DNA of 52,500 nucleotides from Cristatella mucedo (lineage: Eukaryota; Bryozoa; Phylactolaemata; Cristatellidae), in assembly GCA_009760855.2 (NCBI GenBank), contig WPIO01000037.1:2862501-2915000 (forward strand). Reading direction: 5' to 3'. The translations under genes were made by a program, and so were the position numbers. Positions 47,211 through 52,500 of the stretch are shown in pieces (positions within the stretch are counted from its first letter, which is position 1; each line of letters starts with the position of its first letter). A model generated the notes under the pieces. The model was not told the DNA's origin. It was given only the letters and a program-made list of their open reading frames with translations, and did no database searches.

Positions 47211-47243
47211 GCTAAGGAGCCGCTAAGGAGCCGCTAAGGAGCC
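47211..47243. repeat. 11-bp tandem repeat, three copies
   Basis: The unit GCTAAGGAGCC occurs three times and continues as GCTAGCGGCGG. Confidence 0.9.
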
Positions 47244-47689
47244 GCTAGCGGCGGCTGTGACCCTGTGCGTGCCACACGCACAGCAGCTAAAAGCGTGGCG
47301 AGGCGTGGCAAGCGACGACGCCCATCAGCAGACGATTGCGGGCGTCAGCCTTCGAGCTTGCGCGCTCGGCGCCGACGCTCTTGCGCGCTCAGCGCTGCAG
47401 GTAGCGCGGCTCGAAGGCTGCTCGCGCACAACGTTGCGGTCAAGTCCTGCGATGCGGCAGGGGGCGCGCGTGGAATGACCGCGTCGACTGGCCGGCGCAG
47501 ACTGCTGTCACAACCGACCGGCGTCTGCCGACTCTTGGCTTTCGCCGGCGCCTGCGCAGCAGCAGCGGCGGCGCGGCTCACAGCGCTCGCAACGCTGCTG
47601 CCACGTGCCGAAGGAGCACCACTGCCGGTGCGCGCGGCCGACCCGTGGGACGATCAGACGCCTCCCAGCCAGGCGGCGGCCATACTCAC

Positions 47690-48259
47690 ATGCCTCGCGC
47701 TGCACGCGGGCTCCGCCGCAGCGATGGCGCTCGGCAAACTCCGCCGCCTTGCCATCTCTCACCGACTTGACGTCCTTCACCACGCTCACTCTGTAGCGCC
47801 TGCAGCATACGCACGGGGAGGCGGCGCGCTGGCTAGCCCGCTGCGGTGGCGTGGCTGGCACGGCCAGCCACAGGCTCGGCTCGGTGGGGGCGGAGGCACA
47901 GGACCGCCATCAGGTGCGCGCGCGCAATCAGGTGCTGGCAGTGAGCAGGCAGAGAAGAGAGCGTCCACTCACGACGAGGCGCCGACGTCCGAGGTGAGAG
48001 GGATGAAATCATCGCCGCTGCCAACGACTTTGGTGCCGTCTGGTGCTCCAGCAGCAGCAGCGGCAGCAGCTGCATCGTCCGCGTCCGGCTCCGAGCCAGC
48101 ATCGTCTCTGTCAACGCCGGCCGAAGCACCAGCAGCACCAGCGGCACCAGCTGCAGCGCGACCGGGCGTGCCGGCTGCTGCTGCTGCTGGCTTGGCCGCC
48201 AGGCTCTGCAGCACTTCGTCAGGCAGCTTGTTGGACATGATTGCTGCGAGTTTTTTCAT
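47690..48259 (-). CDS. Unrecognised minus-strand gene, first two exons
   Basis: Exon 1 (48259-47973) starts ATG, gives KLAAIMSNKLPDEVLQSLAA, a long alanine/glycine linker, an acidic patch, and GDDFIPLTSDVGAS. It ends at a GTGAGTGG donor in phase 2. Exon 2 (47790-47690) starts after CTACAG and continues VSVVKDVKSVRDGKAAEFAE then RHRCGGARVQRE to a GTGAGTAT donor in phase 1. The phases fit and the junction is in frame. An inner donor after VKS would give an alternative phase-0 form. The last exon is uncertain. I do not recognise the family. The first residues (about 1-20) and VSVVKDVKS look like conserved segments around a low-complexity linker. The 332-codon plus-strand frame over the same DNA is a GC shadow. 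Confidence 0.45.
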
Positions 48260-48299
48260 CTAAACGAGGCAACAAGGGTTGACGCCGAGCTCCGATCGA

Positions 48300-49020
48300 A
48301 GGCAGCAGGCCTTGGCAGGTCCCTCGCTCCACGTCGAACGATCTCTGCCAAAGCCGAAGAGGCCAAGTGCAACAGCCGCTGGTCATAAGTCTAAGGCACG
48401 TGCCACCCCCTCTAACCGACTGGGCGTGCACCTGCTGGAGTCTATGCCAAAGCACTCGAGCTAGCTTGGCACCGTGCACGATCCTCACCAGCGAGTGCAC
48501 GGTGAGACGAAGGCTCGACGGCGAATGGCTTGTGGCACAGGAAGGTGGCAAGGGAACCTCTACGACTAAGGCTACTCACTTAGCCTTCAAAGAAGCATGC
48601 CTTGAGTGAGCATGGCAGCACAGACACTTAACGACCGAAGGCTCGAAGCAAGACGACACTAAGCTCAACCGTTTCAACGGCAAAGTTGACACCGCTGATC
48701 CTACGCTCGACGAAGGCATGACGAAGCATGCGCTAATGCCTGCTTCCAACATTCTGTCAAGCTCGGGTCCAGATCAGAGAGACGGTGCGGGGAGGCTCTG
48801 CTTCAGGCAGTGCAGGGCAATTTTACTACACTGAGGGCGTAATGAATGGAGACTGTGATATCTATGTGAATGCTGGACAGCGTTGCTGCACCAGCTGCAT
48901 TACTACAGCTGCGGCACTAATTCCATTTATCTACAGGAAAACGATCAGTATAGTCAAAAGTTGTGCTGCAGTTGGACGACAGGCCCCTTCATTTAACGTG
49001 CTCGCAGTTGGCCCAGTCAG
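48300..49020. other. Intergenic stretch without recognisable gene
   Basis: Several short frames, none with motif or splice support. Confidence 0.4.
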
Positions 49021-49026
49021 ACCCCA

Positions 49027-49092
49027 CACACTTTAACCGATCGAGCATCACACTTTAACCGATCGAGCATCACACTTTAACCGATCGAGCAT
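49027..49092. repeat. 22-bp tandem repeat, three copies
   Basis: The unit CACACTTTAACCGATCGAGC plus AT occurs three times without change. It contains the palindrome CGATCG. Confidence 0.95.
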
Positions 49093-49543
49093 CAGTGGAC
49101 CAAGGTTCAGCGTCAGCAGGGAGCTCTACAAAGTAACACCGGATCACGGGTCGAATGATGAGAGAAATGCAAACGGTCTGGAGTGCTGTACCGTATGATG
49201 TACCACTGAAACTCGTCGAGTCCGTGCAGGTTCTAATAGTGGAATGGATCGCCAACCTAAGATCGGCCACATCCTATTGGCGTAAGTGCTTCTGTGAGCG
49301 GTGCTGTGGTTGTCATGATCAATAAGTCGTGTGTTGGGCAGTCGTGTTCATTTTGGCACCAATTTAACTTGTTTGGACCCTACTGGTAGATTGTATTACT
49401 GCCTACAGTAATAGTCAACCAAGCAAGCTGCCATAGCTAGGCTGGATGCGACAGAACTTGTGGCTGCTAGCATAGCACCCACCATAGGCCACTAAGGCCG
49501 GCAATAATCGTGTATTAATATGCAAATAAATACCGCACAATAA

Positions 49544-49637
49544 CGCGCACACACACACGCGCGCATGCACATACACGCGCATGCACACACACACACACAC
49601 ACACACGCACGCACACGCGCACACACGCGCACACACA
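49544..49637. repeat. (CA)n / (CG)(CA) microsatellite
   Basis: CA repeats mixed with CGCG and GCAT steps. Alternating purine-pyrimidine sequence throughout. Confidence 0.92.
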
Positions 49638-49799
49638 TAAAACAAATTTTCTAGGATGCAGGGAAAGCTTTTCAGAAAGGAAGCGCCTTTAGCTGCGACT
49701 TCAATGATGCAAAGTCATTTCAAGTAGTGACCGAAGACAAAAGTGAGCGCTAGATTTTCGGCGGATATCAAGTGCAAGCCTTATCACCAGATCACCAAA

Positions 49800-50235
49800 A
49801 GATTTCAATATGGTAAATGGCATAGCGAGACGACTGGAAGCCAAACAGTGGGTGGTTGCAAGAGCAAACTGGATTAGCAGAGGTCAAATGGGTGGGCGTG
49901 TGCAAGAATGAGACTCTGCACGTAAGAAAGAGATGGGATCTTAAATTCGACTTGATGCTTCATATAGAGCCACTGAAGCTCAGTCAGAGCTAGTGCCATG
50001 TGGCAGCTAGGATGGTGTGACACAGACTAGACAAGCTACTGACTTTCGAATCAGTTGCAGATGATTAGGGGCACAGGTCAAGAGTCCTGAAAAAGGAAAT
50101 TGCGGTAAAATAGCTGCGGTGAACGTGTGAACTAGTTTGGCTTTTGCATTCCTGTCTAACCACATCGTAATTGCTGATGATGTCCCTTAGCTGAAAGTAG
50201 ACCGACTTGACAGTGGAGACAGTGTGCTCACATAT
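49800..50235 (-). mobile_element. LINE-C C-terminal fragment, older copy
   Basis: The minus strand reads KSVYFQLRDI, TAISFFRTL and ALTELQWLYMKHQVEFKI. This is the same order as 43500-43990 and the CR1/L2 pattern VKSxxFxLRxI ... L-x-W-L-x-x-x-x-x-x-F-K-I. Frames are broken. Confidence 0.55.
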
Positions 50236-50472
50236 AGACACATCGTTGGGTTAACACTAGGTTTTTTCAAAACTATTAGGTTTACCTTATCTCCTTTAGG
50301 CTTCAGCAAGTAAGTGGTCATCCAAGGATGAATGTCACTGCTGCTGCAGGCTGCAAGGGAATTAAGTGAGGCGGGTACAGAGAGACAGGCTTAGAAGGCT
50401 GGAAACATAGGTAGAGTGTAACCAGCGTTAAAAGTAGAGCCAATATTTGTTTGGCGATGACATCAGCCAGAG

Positions 50473-50474
50473 AA

Positions 50475-50556
<82 letters not shown>
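50473..50556. repeat. (GA)n microsatellite
   Basis: About 85 bases of GA repeat with one AAAG interruption. Confidence 0.97.
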
Positions 50557-50561
<5 letters not shown>

Positions 50562-50716
50562 AGATAGTGAAAAGAAGGAAGCAAAGGACCAAACCTGAGG
50601 TACTCATACTTTAAGGGTTTCGTGGATGAGCAAAAAGTCATCAGCGGCTACATTCTGACACGTCCCACAGAGGTAGGGCCTGACCCTTTAGCGGCGCAGT
50701 GCGGCGGCGGTGGTGC

Positions 50717-50765
<49 letters not shown>
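50717..50765. repeat. (CCAG)n tetranucleotide repeat
   Basis: Twelve CCAG units. On the minus strand they start a few bases after the likely donor site of the NOL7 homologue exon 2. The WLAG repeats read through here are intronic. Confidence 0.93.
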
Positions 50766-50768
<3 letters not shown>

Positions 50769-50769
50769 C

Positions 50770-51540
50770 CAACCTTCTGCTGCTTGTACTTGGCGTCACG
50801 CTCTCGACGCTTCGTCTTGAGCGCTCTCTTGTCCCTGCTCGCCGTGTCGCGCGCGTCCCTCGCCGCGGCCTCGGCCTGACCCTTGCTCTGAACGAACGGC
50901 ACGTCTTCGGGTGCATCGCTGTCCTCTGAATCGCCACCGCCGGACGCGAGCGTCGCCGCGCGGTCGTCCGAAGCAAAGTCGACCGACTCGCCGTTGGCGG
51001 TTCGCTCCAGACCGTCGCCTGCGTCGGGTTCCGTCGTCGTCTCGTCCAAGTCGTCATCGTGGCGGCCCGCGTCCTCCGAGCTCTCTTCGAAGGTAATAGC
51101 AACAGTGTTAGAACATGTCTACGTCGTCCTACGGAGAACGAGCCCTGTTTCTAGGCACTTCGCCTACGCTGGGACCAGAAGCATGTCGGCGGATTAGTCC
51201 TAACCCAGCGCAATTTCAGAATGCAATTCCGAGTCAGCTAAGGCATTCGAAGCGCCAGCAGCCCTTCTTCAATTCCCGTCGGATCACTGCGTCAAAAAGC
51301 CGAGCTCGAGCAAGTAAAAAGTTGGACTCGCCCGCTCCAAAAAAGGCTGACAGGACTCGCCGCGTCGAACGCGGCAGGGGCGGCACTGTTCAAGGCGACC
51401 GAGGCTTCCGCCGTGTGCGCCAGATGAGCCCATAAAGGTTCAAGCGTTCTGGATTTCTCTCTCGAAGCCAACTCACCGGAAGAAGCTGCCGCGGCAGCGC
51501 GGGCGACGCTGCCGCGAGCTCGACTCAGCTTGCGGACCAT
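50770..51540 (-). CDS. NOL7: Nucleolar protein 7 homologue, first two exons
   Basis: Exon 1 is 51540-51477 (ATG, MVRKLSRARGSVARAAAAAS, phase 1, donor GTGAGT). Exon 2 runs from 51084 to 50774 or 50770. It gives ESSEDAGRHDDDLDETTTEP, then SDAPEDVPFVQSKGQAEAAA, SRDKRALKTKRRERDAKYKQ then QK. Human NOL7, as I recall it, begins MVQLRPRASRAP and has DDEAPEELTFASAQAEARE, RRDKTLLKEKRKRREELF and IEQKKRK. The match of the APE-x-F box, the RDK-LK-KR-R helix and the QK end is clear. NOL7 is a nucleolar protein that works in small-subunit ribosome assembly and pre-rRNA processing. The C-terminal exons were not found further left; transposon and GA repeat sequence follows. The donor is either GTTGGT or, four bases later, GTGACT. 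Confidence 0.75.
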
Positions 51541-51544
51541 GCTT

Positions 51545-52160
51545 GGGCTAGGGACAATAAATGCGATAAAATGGCCTCGCTGCCTTAGCCTCGGTGGGCT
51601 GGTATTTGCTGGGTCTAGCGGGCGGCAGCGAAACGGTCAGACGGACGGTGTCGCCGTATCCGTACCTCGTAAGGAATAGATTGAATAAATGTGACTGCGA
51701 TGGACTGTCTGCGGAATCTATGTGTCAGAGTGGTTAGCGACTGCTCAAAGTAATGCGCACCCGGGTCACGTATGCTTAGCCGTGCACCAGCGCCCGCCTA
51801 TGACACTGCTTGGCTAATGCTTCTACATTGGCGCTCAGAGGCGATAGACCAGCGACTACCAGACGGGCCCAAGAAGAAGAGCACACGTGTGCCGGTCGCC
51901 GTGCCATCAGGCATGCCCAACCCCCTAGCGTGCAGAAAAATAAGTTCTCAACCCGCAAGAAATACCCCGAGCACTAACCGCCCTCGCTTTTAAGAGCCGG
52001 CAATAGCACTTATCCAAAAACTCATCTCTCCCCGCAGCGTTGAATAATGCACCATTTGTGTTGACCACAATTAGCTTGGCTGCGTCTAGTAGAAGTTATG
52101 AAGGCCAGTCGACCAGTGCTGAACCGTAAGCTGTGTCAACCTCACCTAATAGAAATATAA
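51545..52160. other. Region upstream of the NOL7 homologue, no gene seen
   Basis: The first ~150 bases before the NOL7 start should hold its promoter; I see no clear TATA box. A frame at 51772-51993 has no motif. Confidence 0.35.
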
Positions 52161-52164
52161 AAAC

Positions 52165-52320
52165 AAATTCGCTTGTATAGCACCCTAAGACAACTTATTC
52201 TCTATCAAGGCGCTTTACATATGCTGCCATGGCTCAAACCTACTGTCTGGCCATTGTTGGCGAGCGAGCACCTTATCCCTAATCCCGACCAGGGCCTAGT
52301 AAACTTTAGGGGTAAATAGG
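52165..52320 (-). mobile_element. SINE-B, diverged
   Basis: Plus strand: TTCGCTTGTATAGCACCCTA, GACAACTTATTCTCTATC, AAGGCGCTTTACATATGC, then GCGAGCGAGCACCTTATCCC, the reverse of the A box region. The order is the same as at 12785. Confidence 0.7.
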
Positions 52321-52435
52321 CGAAATGCGGCAGTAACCGGCCGTATTTTCTGCAACAGCAGCGCATTTGATACCGCAGCTGCTAAGTCGGACCCTTAAAA
52401 TGTAGGTGATTGGTTCTCTGGGGTGGCGCTTCCTT

Positions 52436-52500
52436 TAACAGTTTATGTAAAGTACTTGGAAAGATATTTAGTTGTCTGAGGACGCTATACAAAAGTATTC
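52436..52500 (+). mobile_element. LINE-A/SINE-B 3' end, cut by the window edge
   Basis: TTATGTAAAGTACTTGGAAAG, TATTTAGTTGTCTGAGGACG and CTATACAAAAG repeat the shared terminal hairpin in worn form. Confidence 0.65.

Noticed and set aside
47265-48263. 332-codon plus-strand open frame
   Set aside because: Arg/Ala-rich GC shadow without motifs; the minus strand has phased splice sites and a polyadenylation signal.
49027-49092. CRISPR-like array
   Set aside because: Three direct 22-base repeats without spacers, in eukaryotic DNA; a simple tandem repeat.
50648-50765. WLAGWLAG repeat as C terminus of the NOL7 homologue
   Set aside because: It starts right after a plausible donor site and is encoded by a simple tetranucleotide repeat; more likely intron.

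Overview
The window is nuclear DNA of an animal. Genes are split by GT-AG introns, there are AATAAA polyadenylation signals, long microsatellites, and many decayed LINE and tRNA-derived SINE copies. Homologues of metazoan genes (AKIP1, NOL7, the beta subunit of an AP-4-like adaptor) and secreted apple/PAN-domain proteins point to an invertebrate. I cannot place it further than 'probably a marine, early-branching or lophotrochozoan-like animal'. All calls come from reading the sequence; no search was run.

The left part (1-28.6 kb) is AT-rich. It holds two head-to-tail paralogues, at 261-6048 and 22007-28472. Each has six exons with matching intron phases, and each closes into an uninterrupted reading frame (303 and 302 residues). 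The predicted proteins have a signal peptide, one apple/PAN-like module and a ~190-residue C-terminal domain. Between them lie two relics of the promoter block (about 12.5 and 14.3 kb), two copies of an intergenic block A (8.7-10.9 and 19.35-21.3 kb) that contains an in-phase ~165-bp degenerate tandem repeat, and several LINE fragments. This is the footprint of a tandem array that once had more copies.

The middle (28.6-36.7 kb) has no gene I can support. It carries a long CT microsatellite, a 420-bp AT/TTTA block bordered by three copies of one 24-bp word, SINEs, and 3' ends of two LINE families.

The right part (36.7-52.5 kb) shifts to CpG-rich, alanine-rich coding sequence. It contains an AP-4-beta-like adaptin trunk gene (+, 36969-39084), a CpG-rich block at 40.4-41.1 kb, an AKIP1 homologue (+, to 45044), an unrecognised minus-strand gene (48259 down to a polyA signal at 46935), and the first two exons of a NOL7 homologue (-, 51540 to about 50770). 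LINE and SINE fragments continue between these genes.

The transposon story links the window. One LINE family (here LINE-A, CR1/L2-like) and one tRNA-derived SINE (SINE-B) share the same 3' terminal hairpin, so SINE-B probably borrows the LINE-A machinery. A second LINE family (LINE-B) ends in ATTAC repeats.
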